Shown here in pieces: positions 55,149-64,000 of a stretch of 64,000 bases of DNA. The stretch spans positions 186,001 through 250,000 of the forward strand of contig JAGTJM010000014.1 in the NCBI GenBank assembly GCA_020747015.1. The letters are read 5' to 3'. Within the stretch, counting starts at the first letter, position 1. The number at the start of each line of letters is the position of its first letter. Source of the stretch: Pyrenochaeta sp. MPI-SDFR-AT-0127. Taxonomy: Eukaryota > Ascomycota > Dothideomycetes > Pleosporales > Cucurbitariaceae. The position numbers and the translations under genes are program-made. The notes under the pieces were generated by a model. It saw only the letters and a program-made list of their open reading frames with translations. It did not search any database and had not been told where the DNA came from.

Positions 55149-57188
55149 ATGGAGACACGAGGACCTCCGCGCGTCAAGAACAAGGCGGCCGCGCCCATCC
55201 AGATCAGCGCCGAACAGCTGCTCCGCGAAGCTGTCGACCGTCAAGATGAAAAGCTCAAAGCGCCTACACAGCGTTTCGCTGACCTTGAGGAGCTACACGA
55301 GTTCCAGGGCAGGAAGAGAAAGGAATTTGAGGACTATGTTCGCCGTAATAGGATCAACATGAATAATTGGATGCGCTATGCGCAGTGGGAACTCGAGCAG
55401 AAGGAGTTCAGGCGTGCGCGATCCATCTTCGAGCGAGCACTGGATGTTGACAGCACAAGCGTTGCCCTATGGTTAAGGTACATTGAAGCCGAAATGAAGA
55501 CGAGGAACATCAACCATGCAAGGAATCTGCTGGATCGCGCCGTTACCATACTCCCGAGAGTCGACAAGCTATGGTACAAGTATGTGTACATGGAAGAGAC
55601 ACTTGGGAATATTGATGGCGCTCGCTCAGTCTTCGAGCGGTGGGTGCAGTGGGAGCCAGAGGAGGCAGCATGGTCATCGTACATCAAGCTGGAAAAGAGA
55701 CATGGCGAATTCGAACGAGCTCGAGCTATCTTTGAACGCTTCACAGTCGTACATCCTGAACCCAAAAATTGGATCAAGTGGGCCAAGTTTGAGGAAGAGA
55801 ATGGAACCAGTGATCTTGTACGGGACGTGTACGGTACCGCAGTAGAGACTCTTGGAGATGATTTCATGGACGAGAAGCTATTCATGGCGTACGCCAAATT
55901 TGAGGCGAGATTGAAGGAGCTAGAACGAGCACGAGCTATCTACAAATTCGCTCTCGATCGAATGCCCCGTTCAAAGTCTCTAAATCTGCACAAGGCCTTC
56001 ACTACATTCGAGAAGCAGTACGGCGATAGGGATGGTATAGAAGATGTCATTCTGTCAAAACGAAGGGTGCACTATGAAGAGCAGGTAAAGGAGAACCCCA
56101 AGAACTATGACGCCTGGATCGACTTTGCGCGATTGGAAGAGACATCCGGGAATACTGATCGTGTACGAGACATTTACGAGAGAGCCATTGCCCAGATACC
56201 ACCCACACAAGAGAAACGACACTGGAGACGATACATCTACCTATGGTTGTTCTACGCCGTTTTCGAGGAGACAGTCTCGCGAGACGTTGAACGCACGCGA
56301 CAAATATATCAAGAATGCATACGTCTACTTCCTCACAAGCGCTTCACATTTGCCAAAGTCTGGTTAATGTTTGCCCACTTCGAGGTTCGACAGAGCCAAC
56401 TAACAACCGCAAGGAAATTATTAGGTCAAGCAATCGGCATGTGTCCGAAAGAGAAGCTGTTCAAGGGATATATTGAGCTGGAGATGAAACTCTTCGAATT
56501 CACTCGGTGCCGCCAGCTCTACACAAAGTATATCGAGTGGAATGGGGCTAATTGTCAAACTTGGATTAAATTCGCCGAACTCGAGCGTGGGTTAGACGAT
56601 CTCGACCGTGCACGCGCTATCTTCGAACTAGCTGTTGAAGAACCTCAATTGGACATGCCGGAACTGCTCTGGAAAGCATACATCGATTTTGAGGAAGGTG
56701 AAGGCGAGTACGAACGGACCAGGGCACTGTACGAGCGCCTACTGCAAAAGACAGATCACGTCAAGGTCTGGACTAGCTGGGCGCAATTCGAAATAGGCGT
56801 TCCAGACAGCGATGACACTGAAGTAGCGGATGATGAAGATCGTCCTGTTACTGAATCTGCCAAACTTCGGGCTCGTGCCATTTTCGACCGCGCACACAAG
56901 CGTCTCAAAGACAAGGACCTTAAGGAGGACCGCGTCGCACTACTCAACGCGTGGCGCTCTTTCGAAGCCATCCACGGTTCCAAAGAGGACCAGCAGAAGA
57001 TCGAGCAACAGATGCCCAGAAAGGTCAAAAAGAGGAGAAAACTGGACGACGATTCTTTCGAGGAATATGTGGATTATGTATTCCCAGCTGACGACGAGAG
57101 TGCGGCAAAATTGGCGAAACTCATGGCAAATGCTCAGAAATGGAAACAAGCCCAGGCTCAAGCAGCAAGTGGACAGAATGGAGATTAA
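55149..57188 (+). CDS. clf1: Pre-mRNA-splicing factor Clf1 (Crooked-neck-like, HAT repeats)
   Basis: This is a single-exon gene of 679 aa starting METRGPPRVKNKAAAPIQIS. The open frame reaches 24 codons further up, but relatives begin at this ATG. Crn/HAT repeats run from about residue 55 to 620 with the W...A.FE pattern: NWMRYAQWELEQKEFRRARS, LWLRYIEAEMKTRNINHARN, WSSYIKLEKRHGEFERARAI, WIKWAKFEEENGTSDLVRDV, WIKFAELERGLDDLDRARAI. The end is basic then charged (PRKVKKRRKLDDDSFEEYVD). Clf1/Syf3 is a scaffold of the Prp19-associated (NTC) complex and links it to the tri-snRNP during spliceosome assembly. It acts in the nucleus. Confidence 0.96.
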   Translation: METRGPPRVKNKAAAPIQISAEQLLREAVDRQDEKLKAPTQRFADLEELHEFQGRKRKEFEDYVRRNRINMNNWMRYAQWELEQKEFRRARSIFERALDVDSTSVALWLRYIEAEMKTRNINHARNLLDRAVTILPRVDKLWYKYVYMEETLGNIDGARSVFERWVQWEPEEAAWSSYIKLEKRHGEFERARAIFERFTVVHPEPKNWIKWAKFEEENGTSDLVRDVYGTAVETLGDDFMDEKLFMAYAKFEARLKELERARAIYKFALDRMPRSKSLNLHKAFTTFEKQYGDRDGIEDVILSKRRVHYEEQVKENPKNYDAWIDFARLEETSGNTDRVRDIYERAIAQIPPTQEKRHWRRYIYLWLFYAVFEETVSRDVERTRQIYQECIRLLPHKRFTFAKVWLMFAHFEVRQSQLTTARKLLGQAIGMCPKEKLFKGYIELEMKLFEFTRCRQLYTKYIEWNGANCQTWIKFAELERGLDDLDRARAIFELAVEEPQLDMPELLWKAYIDFEEGEGEYERTRALYERLLQKTDHVKVWTSWAQFEIGVPDSDDTEVADDEDRPVTESAKLRARAIFDRAHKRLKDKDLKEDRVALLNAWRSFEAIHGSKEDQQKIEQQMPRKVKKRRKLDDDSFEEYVDYVFPADDESAAKLAKLMANAQKWKQAQAQAASGQNGD

Positions 57189-58441
57189 TATGGGGGAAGG
57201 AAGGAGCGGATGTATCTGTATTTTACTCAGCTATTACCAACAAAGTTGGTTATCAATCGTACTTGACACAGCTGTCCGGAATCTATAATAATGATTCTTC
57301 CCTGTCTTTATTCCGTAGTGAGCTTTTCCTATCTCATCGCTACCGAGAGGTTACTCCTTGGGCACTGTCACAGCTTAGTATAGCTGGATTCATAACTGTT
57401 TCGAACCACTTTGTTGCATCCACTTGGGACTATAAACTTTCCAGGTACCTCTCTAAGCACCATGCAGATTTCACAGGACCCCGCGGAGTCCTCCTCGATC
57501 AGTAGAAATGTACCAAACCGGTTTGATTACTTAAGTTGTATACGTCTTATCCAGACATGCGGAATCGCTGTCCTTAGCTTTGACCCACAATGTACGTAGT
57601 GGTGATACTACGCTCTTTGAAACTAGCAGGTCGAAATAATGGTTCCGAACTAAAGGACGTAGTATAGATTGGTTTTATAGTACATCGAAATATTTTTCGC
57701 TGGCGCAGATGGACATCCTTGAACATGGAAAAAGACAGCAACACTCACATATAGGATAGAATAGCCTGAAAACCTTCACATCCTTTTCTCAAACTGTAAC
57801 CTATGCACCAAATACCTTGAAGCCATCCAGGCCTTGTTCTAAGTAGCGCGAGGGTCCTTGAAGATGAGATCGTACAGATGTAACACAGCCCATTAGAGGC
57901 GACAACAGAGACTGTAACGGTCCTTCTTATCATTTTCTGTGTTGATGACTAGAATATCAGCTGAATAGATGCACTGGAAACCTCTACAAGATGCCTTGGT
58001 GCCAAAATGTGCAAAAAAAGGATGGTCAGTACGAGGGTCGAACTCGCGGCCTTAGCGTATCAAGCAGAAGCTATTAGCACTACGCTCTAACCAACTCTGG
58101 TACAGTATTAGTATCTTGCGGCTAGTGGTGGTTGGTGGGAGTGAACGTACGAGCTAACCGACCGTGTTGCTTCACGTGATTGAAAGCTCTGAGGATTGAA
58201 ACAGTTATCATCTTGCAACGAAAAAGGGGAGTATGACGGTACCAGTGAGCGGTAAACTACGGATACGATTATGGTAGGGATTGTGAATAAAACTGCTTTC
58301 TGGTTAACAGCGGAAGAAAGGTGGGGGGAAGGAGATCAACTATCCAAAATTCTGCACGCTAATTTGCAGTATCTTTTCATATCTGAACAGTCATATGTGG
58401 AAACTCATGTACAGCTACCGGGAGTCACCCAGCATCATCTT
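57189..58441. other. intergenic, convergent 3' flanks, holds a tRNA-like relic
   Basis: This is 1.25 kb between clf1 and the AhpC/TSA-like gene. Apart from the tRNA-like sequence at 58023-58109, I see nothing. Confidence 0.55.
58023..58109 (-). pseudogene. tRNA-Ile(AAU)-like sequence with intron, 5' half degenerate
   Basis: On the minus strand the 3' three-quarters fits a nuclear tRNA. The T arm is GCGAG-TTCGACC-CTCGT. The variable loop is AGGCC. The anticodon stem TAGTG/CGCTA has loop CTAATAA, giving anticodon AAU (Ile), with a 13-nt intron after position 37 (GCTTCTGCTTGAT). The D loop AGTTGGTTA and strand GAGC are present. The 5' D-stem strand is CCAG instead of GCTC, and the 5' acceptor strand (AATACTG) does not pair with the 3' strand ACTGACC. 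The B box is good, and the A box has a mismatch at the invariant G. It is most likely a tRNA pseudogene or fragment. Confidence 0.5.
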
Positions 58442-59269
58442 CTAGAAACCTAGGGCTTTGACACCATCTTCGAATGAAATAGGTTCGTCCACAGAAGCCA
58501 TAGGTCGACCCCACTTCACAACTCCCCTCTCGTCAACTGCATATGACCCTCCAACTTGCCATCGGCAGCCGCCCTCGCCTACTCCTTGCTGTCCCCAAAC
58601 GCCCTCATTCTTGCCTAGCATGTACTGGTTATAGCCATTTCGAGGATTGAGGACATGTCCCCAATTTGAGATGCCTAGCCCCCATAGCGCATATATGTCT
58701 CGGTTCTGGTCGACTATAATATCGACGTTCCAGGCTCCGCCGAGTTTCCTCAGCCACTCGTCTGTCGCTTGCTGCGTGCAGTGTGATACGGCAATGAAGT
58801 GGATCGAAGTATGTCGGTTCGCGAGACTACGTAGTTGCAGGAAAAGCTTCTCTGTGACTGGAGATTGTTAGTGCATATTTTCGGGTCTTCAGAGAGCCAC
58901 CGGAGACCATGGGCTTAAAAAAGTGGAGTACTCACATGGACAGCCACAGAATCTTAGGAACAATATCACGCATGGTCGTCCATCGAGCGCCGGAAACTTG
59001 AGCTTCGCGTTTGTCTGCGCCCTCTCACCTATTATCGGCGGCTCACGAACCGGAGTTTGAGGCGCTGGAGGGGTCGTCCACGATGCGAAGGCCTTTGGAA
59101 CGCCCCATTGAACATTGGCGAAGGGGTTAGCGAAGCCTCCATTTCCTGCTTCGCCATCTGGTGTGCCTTTCGTATTACCACCGGCAAATAAGCCATCCGT
59201 CTTTGGTAGGGAAAGATTGCCCAATCCGGCTCGTTGTAGGGCGATTTTAGTGCCGAGTTTATTGAACAT
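58442..59269 (-). CDS. AhpC/TSA-type thioredoxin-fold protein (AhpC-TSA_2, PRXL2-like)
   Basis: This has two exons, 58936-59269 and 58442-58857, with a 78-bp intron (GTGAGT...CCAG). The product is 249 aa. The start MFNKLGTKIALQRAGL is basic and amphipathic and could be a mitochondrial signal. After a Gly/Pro linker the thioredoxin-like fold begins (LKFPALDGRPCVILFLRFCG). The motif CGCP sits where peroxiredoxin-like proteins carry redox cysteines. The rest reads FLQLRSLANRHTSIHFIAVS, CTQQATDEWLRKLGGAWNVD and QNRDIYALWGLGISNWGHVL. It resembles fungal proteins assigned to this family. A redox role is inferred; the substrate is unknown. Frame and CGCPFTEK continuity fix the splice. Confidence 0.82.
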
Positions 59270-60002
59270 GCTGGCGGTAGTGTCGGCGCATGCGTGAGTT
59301 GACTGAGGGATATTGCACGATCGGACCGGTAGATATCGAACTATGTCGAGAGACGTCGTGCCGAATGTCAAAGAAGCGAACAATGAGGGGAACTGTGGAG
59401 TTGGCGAGTGCTCGGGGATGCCGACATGATCTGGCAGGAATGGCTGACTCTTGTAGCGACGAGGCGTTGCGGTCGTGCAGCTGAAAGCTGAAACGTAGGA
59501 TGTCGCACGGACGCGACGACTGATAGCTATGGAAACCAGACCACTCGGCTGCTTGCCTTTTTTTGTGGGAGGATTTTAGCATCGAGCAATCGCAGGTCGG
59601 AGAAAAGACGACTCGTTCGTCACTTGTGCCGGCGACAACATCAATGACGGCATTGCGATGGTGTTGTCTTGGATAGCAGTATGAAACGCGATGTCACGTT
59701 TTCAGGGTCGGTCTAGACTTTTACCATGCAAACAAGGTCCCCGCCATCCACGACCACTGTTTTGTAACTGGCACCACAACAAGCATAATGTACAGCGTAT
59801 ATTGCGACATAGGAGAATAAGTTTGGATATGGTATCATCTTAAACAAGACAATAAATGACAAAAACACGCGAGCCGGGTATCCCTTAATCACAAGCGCCA
59901 GTGCAACAAATATCTTTTTGCATCCATGCATCTCCCTTCCGATGTCTGTGGCCACTTCCGCAACACCGTATGCAATATGATTTCGGACAGATCCGATAGC
60001 GC
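59270..60002. other. intergenic, no gene recognised
   Basis: This is 733 bp upstream of the AhpC/TSA-like gene and downstream of the methyltransferase-like gene. Nothing is supported. Confidence 0.55.
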
Positions 60003-61994
60003 TCAACTTTTGTACGCGAAGATTGCTTTGCACTCGAACACGGTTTGGCGCTCAAGGCACTCTCGGACAATCTCCTTGTTTTCCCACCACCACTTGGGCT
60101 CATCTGGAACATCGTCGACAAAATCGCCCCAGATGTCCTTCCAGAGAGACCGTCCAATAATAGTTGAAAGCTCTTTGTCAACGTCGGATGAGGTCTGGTC
60201 GAAAGCACAAGGTAGGGTCACGTTTTGGTCGCCCTCTGGAGCAGTCAATTCAAATCCGGCATCCGTAAGCCAGCTCGGGACAAGCAAGCAAGGCTTCGAG
60301 CAGCGAAACAATCTCTCGAGGCTGACAGAGAGCCTATCCTCGATCCATGTCCTCATCAACGGGCCAGCGGTTTTGCGTAACGGTGCTGCATCCATGATCC
60401 TAATTTCCAATAGTCCTCCAGGCGCGAGAAGCTTATAGCATTCACGGAACAGCTCAGGTAATTTCGCGGATGGAACCAGGGATGGCAACGTCGATGCTCT
60501 TATGTGGGTAAAATAATCCTCAGGGTAAGGCAAGGGAACTGCACCGAATTCACGAACCGTCAGGTACGACACATTACCAGGAAGCGGGATTGGTCGTTGA
60601 GGCTTGGTAGTGAGGAAGTGCACCGTTTGAGACGGATGCATAGCCGACAATTGGTACACCTCAGCTAGTGTCGATTGTTAGACGATACACAACAGAGCAG
60701 CTTAGGTGCACGACATGAACTTACAGAGATTACCATACAGCTCCAGGATCCTACCCGTGTTGCATTTAGGCTTCGGAGCGATCCGAACATTGCCTAGATT
60801 CTGCATTTGGAATCCTGTTAGGAGCCAAAGCTGCTTTTCGAGAGCAAGCTGGTACATAATTAGCGGATAACCCTGCGTGAACGATGGAGAAATATCATAC
60901 CTCTTCATCTGCTTCTTCGCCCCCAGTTTCTTGCCATTCTTCCTTAAGTCGGTCAAGGACGATCTTAGGACCAGCGCTTTCCATTCTGCGAATGAAGCGT
61001 TGAAAGCGAGTGAGCTCGACAGTACTACTGTGCGCGACAGCGACGGTAGTGACGACCGGCTTAGGTGGCAGTTGCATCACTTTGGGTACGTCTCGAGGAG
61101 TGAGACAGTCCCATTGCGACAACGGCCTGCATAAAAATCTTGCATCTGAACCATTGCTTTCAAATGAAGTATGCTTTACCTCTTCTAAGGATCTTCTATC
61201 CCGGACGGCATCATGCATTTCCATATCCTCTATGCTTAAAGTGCCCTCAATTCTCACCGGTGGTGGTCTTCTACAGACGGTGAGCAGGGCATGGAACAGT
61301 GGAGGCTGGCTACTTACCTTCTCACTCTCTCTATAACAGGACTTGGGGCAGCTTCGTAATCGTCAAGTTCGGTGGCAGCTGAGTTTACCATTGTCTTACT
61401 TGTCGCGAAAGACCCTGGACTTGTTTGTTGTTTTTGACTTACATCATTGGAAATATCTGCTATGATGGGGGCTTTTACTTCCCATCGACGATCATCTGTT
61501 ACCTTGGTTAGGACTTGTGGTAGGGGTGTGTGCGTGGCAGAAGACTTACGCGAGAAGCGTGGTTCGGTAGAATTTGTCCGTCGAGACGATGTATCGCCGT
61601 CCAGTTCAGGAACTTCATGCTCTGGTAAATCCAAAGAACCTCCAGATGGTAAAGAAGGAGAAAGCGTTGTCGAATATGTCCAGCCGGGCTGCAACGTGGG
61701 ATCCTTAAAATCGTACGGGAGTTTGATATCCATTATTTCCTTGGGCGCAAGATGAACTGATTTCTGAGTAGAACTGCGGCTAGTCGACGGCCGCAGGATA
61801 TTTGGCTTCATACTTTTCGCCTTCTTTAAGCCTGTGGTCCACCATAGCTCTCGATCGGCGGAAATAGAACTTCTTGAGCTTTTCACGGTTTTGATTGAGC
61901 CTGCTGTGATGGAACGCTCTCGAGCCTTCCGCTCCCTGCGCTCTCCAACCTTCTCAGTTGTCGGATCCGTCCAGGATAAGTCGGCAGTGAACAT
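60003..61994 (-). CDS. Class I methyltransferase-fold protein with disordered N-terminus
   Basis: This has four exons: 61318-61994, 60901-61270, 60725-60848 and 60003-60664. The introns are 47, 52 and 60 bp, and the product is 610 aa. Residues about 1-260 are low complexity (Ser/Thr/Arg/Pro). A helical region follows (TRFQRFIRRMESAGPKIVLD, RLKEEWQETG, LALEKQLWLLTGFQMQN). The C-terminal 230 residues have the methyltransferase pattern: GRILELYGNLSEVYQLSAMH where motif I should be, VPLPYPEDYFTHIRAST (motif II-like) and LPELFRECYKLLAPGGLLEI (motif III). The Gly-rich SAM loop is replaced by LYGNLSE, so activity is doubtful. The first exon contains further GTAAGT motifs that could be in-frame introns. 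The intron at 60849-60900 has a CTAAT branch site. Confidence 0.75.
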
Positions 61995-63511
61995 GATGGG
62001 ATGAGGTTGAGAGTGGGCAGAGGGCGACCGTGCTAGAAGCCAGTGGGCCCAGGGAAGAATGAGCGAAAGACTGGAGAAAAGGCCTTGAGTTCAGACGATC
62101 GTTAAGTCCAGGCACAGGAAGATAGTCAGACACCGACCAAGGATTCGGGCGGACGTGTCGGGGCCAACAAGCGGGTTGCGCAACGGTACCTTTTACCGCC
62201 GTATCTGAGCAACAATGATTGTCGCACGTCCCGGCCATGGCGTTATTGGCCTGGCAAAGATACTTATCAGGGATTCCCAACCCCAACTCCACAGGATTAC
62301 ACTACTGCACCATCTGTTGTGCCCTGACGCAGAGGACTGGGGTCAACGCGCGGGCCGTGAGCAATTCGGAATGGCTCCCATGCCGCTGGGGCTTTTTGAG
62401 CGCATACGTGGTAGAAAGAACGCAGCATATCTCAAACTGACAACTCCTTGACCGCAAAAAGAAAGCCAACCGTCGTCACACCAGCACAGGCTGCCAGTTC
62501 ATTGAGCGCTGTAACCCCTGGCATCTCTGCCCAACTCTTGCCAGGGATTATTGTGGCTTACTATCGCTCGTGATGGGGTGGCTTCTAGTGGTCATGGGGA
62601 CTGCAAAGGGTTTACCGACTTGTGGCCGCCATGTTTACGGTGTTCAGGAGGGGGGGTGAACCATATCGGTTGGTCTTGGTGATTATCTAAGTTTATGCTT
62701 TGGGGCTGTTCCAACAAATCACACCACACTGGTACTGGACAAGGAAAGAAAATGGACTGGCGACACTGATTGACGGAACGGCGCAATATCGGCTGCCTGC
62801 ATGGATGGCCTGACAAGTTACGTCCAGGGTATATGTGACGGCTCACCGGGCTCTTCGTTTCGTGGAGATGCACACGCGGGTGTCCGTGCCCTGACCCTTG
62901 CCTTCACCAGTCAGGATGCAGGCTGATCTGCATCGGTTGTTCCTGACGAGCATGACTAGGACAGAATGCCCCTGACTCGGTTCCGCAAGCCACGATGGCA
63001 CAAGGCTAGATCTCGACCTCTGAGTACGAACGCAGAATTTCCACTACACGACGCTTTAACGTCGCGGAAATGGCTTGTGGCACGCTGGAGTCAGCGTCAA
63101 TGGCTTACATGCTACCATTTTCCGATTGACAGCTCGTCAAGCAAACTTTAATTCCGGCGATACTTTCTGCCTTCGCTCGCTTGCTGTGTCCTTCTGGAGA
63201 CTTCTCACCCCACTAACACCTTTGACTTTCCTACCAGCCAAGCATTTAGTTCAAGTCTCGCTACCGTTGCCCTATTGCAGTACATTGCAGATCCGTCGTT
63301 CATGGCTGGCCGGCTGACATCTCGAACGATCTCCTTGTTGAATTGAGCCGGTTGAGTTCCGTGGTTCGGGAGTGGATGTATGCTTGCTTCTAGTTGTATT
63401 TCTATATGGCCGTAAGATTCGAGTAGTCCTAATTGCGGATAGTAATCTCTCGTGCTTTAATGTTGAACTTCTGAGCTCTCAGGAGGAGTTTTACATTCCT
63501 TTCCCAACGCA
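61995..63511. other. divergent intergenic region before the purine permease
   Basis: This is 1.5 kb between the methyltransferase-like and permease starts. No gene, RNA or repeat is recognised. Confidence 0.55.
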
Positions 63512-64000
63512 ATGGAGGCCATTCGTAGCTCGGTCGAGTCATTCAATGTGTACATTGGCCGATCAACCTTTGGGCGTATCTTTCGTCTTGATGGCTGTGG
63601 GCATGTGAGTGCCCATTGTGAACATGGCAAGTCCTAAGCCCTGTGCTGACAAGTCACCCAGGAGAAGGAAATCAAGAGCACGAGGTTCACTACCGAACTG
63701 CGCGCGGGATTGACCACGTTCTTTACTATGGCGTACATTATCGCCGTGAATGTAAGCGTTAATCATGCTGTCCAAGACGAGTCACATTACTAACCATAGT
63801 CAGGCGTCCATTCTCTCGGCCACAGGCGGAAACTGCGTGTGCAATGATCCTACCGATCCATTATGCGAGATGAATGTTGAGTACGGGGCTTGCGTCCAAG
63901 GTAAATTCTTCATACTCCATTGTTTGAAAATACTAACCTCAAAATAGATCTCAAACGCTCTCTGATCACCACTACGGCTGCTATTGCGGGCCTGTCGTCC
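63512..64000 (+). CDS. AzgA-type purine (adenine-hypoxanthine-guanine) permease, 5' part only
   Basis: Four exons are visible: 63512-63604, 63662-63751, 63804-63900 and 63948 to the window end. The introns are 57, 52 and 47 bp. The read gives MEAIRSSVESFNVYIGRSTF, then KEIKSTRFTTELRAGLTTFF, TMAYIIAVNASILSATGG, a Cys-rich loop (CVCNDPTDPLCEMNVEYGAC) and DLKRSLITTTAAIAGLSS. The stretch ELRAGLTTFFTMAYIIAVNA is the first transmembrane segment of the AzgA/NCS2-like family, which imports adenine, hypoxanthine and guanine with protons across the plasma membrane. The remainder lies outside the window, so completeness cannot be judged. Confidence 0.88.

Noticed and set aside
60873..60900. A 28-nt intron or a +1 frameshift in the methyltransferase-like gene
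   Set aside because: GTATGA...CAG at 28 nt looked possible, but a 52-nt intron with a CTAAT branch site and the next CAG (60849-60900) keeps the frame and gives EE|LALEKQLW, so no odd event is needed.
1..64000. Transposons, CRISPR arrays, secondary-metabolite cluster
   Set aside because: No transposase, reverse transcriptase, terminal repeats, repeat-spacer array or PKS/NRPS/terpene gene was seen; the lone MFS transporter and SDR are not adjacent to any core biosynthetic gene.

Overview
This is nuclear DNA of a filamentous ascomycete, most likely a dothideomycete (Pleosporales-like; inferred from gene content and style, not from a database search). The evidence is many short introns of about 45-110 bp with GTRNGT donors, Het-C, single-exon or few-exon housekeeping genes, and no bacterial-type operons. 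I rebuilt splice sites by hand from reading frame, donor/acceptor motifs and family conservation. They are models, not transcript-proven.

Layout. From 1 to 11 kb there is a broken GMC oxidoreductase (minus), a ubiquitin-domain protein of the UBTD/DC-UbP family (minus), a Meu6-like PH-domain protein (minus) and a long gene-poor stretch. From 11 to 22 kb there is a mitochondrial-type tRNA(Ile)-lysidine synthetase, divergent from the mitochondrial HSP10 gene with a perfect heat-shock element between them. Het-C follows, divergent from a large ankyrin-repeat protein, then a small predicted mitochondrial protein. From 22 to 38 kb there is a conserved fungal protein of unknown function, cyclin C (ssn8) divergent from an EF-hand mitochondrial carrier (SCaMC/Sal1-like), a syntaxin-8-like SNARE divergent from a RING/TRAF-finger protein, and a SAM-carrier-like protein divergent from tRNA-splicing endonuclease subunit Sen54. 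From 38 to 50 kb there is a short-chain dehydrogenase, two unrecognised genes, an MFS drug-type transporter and a tiny Cys/His-rich protein. From 50 to 64 kb there is a 14-3-3-like protein, splicing factors Prp31 and Clf1 in divergent arrangement, a tRNA-Ile-like relic, an AhpC/TSA-like protein, a methyltransferase-fold protein and the start of an AzgA-type purine permease that runs off the window.

Themes. Most genes lie in alternating divergent and convergent pairs. Several products are predicted to act in mitochondria (TilS-like, HSP10, two carriers, a small protein). Several act in RNA processing (Prp31, Clf1, Sen54, TilS-like). No transposon, CRISPR array or secondary-metabolite cluster was seen. 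The most unusual local features are the GMC pseudogene with one nonsense codon and one 2-nt frameshift, two genes whose first exon is only the ATG, a GC-AG intron, repeated KRxSIFG motifs in the Meu6-like protein, and the Het-C/ankyrin divergent pair.
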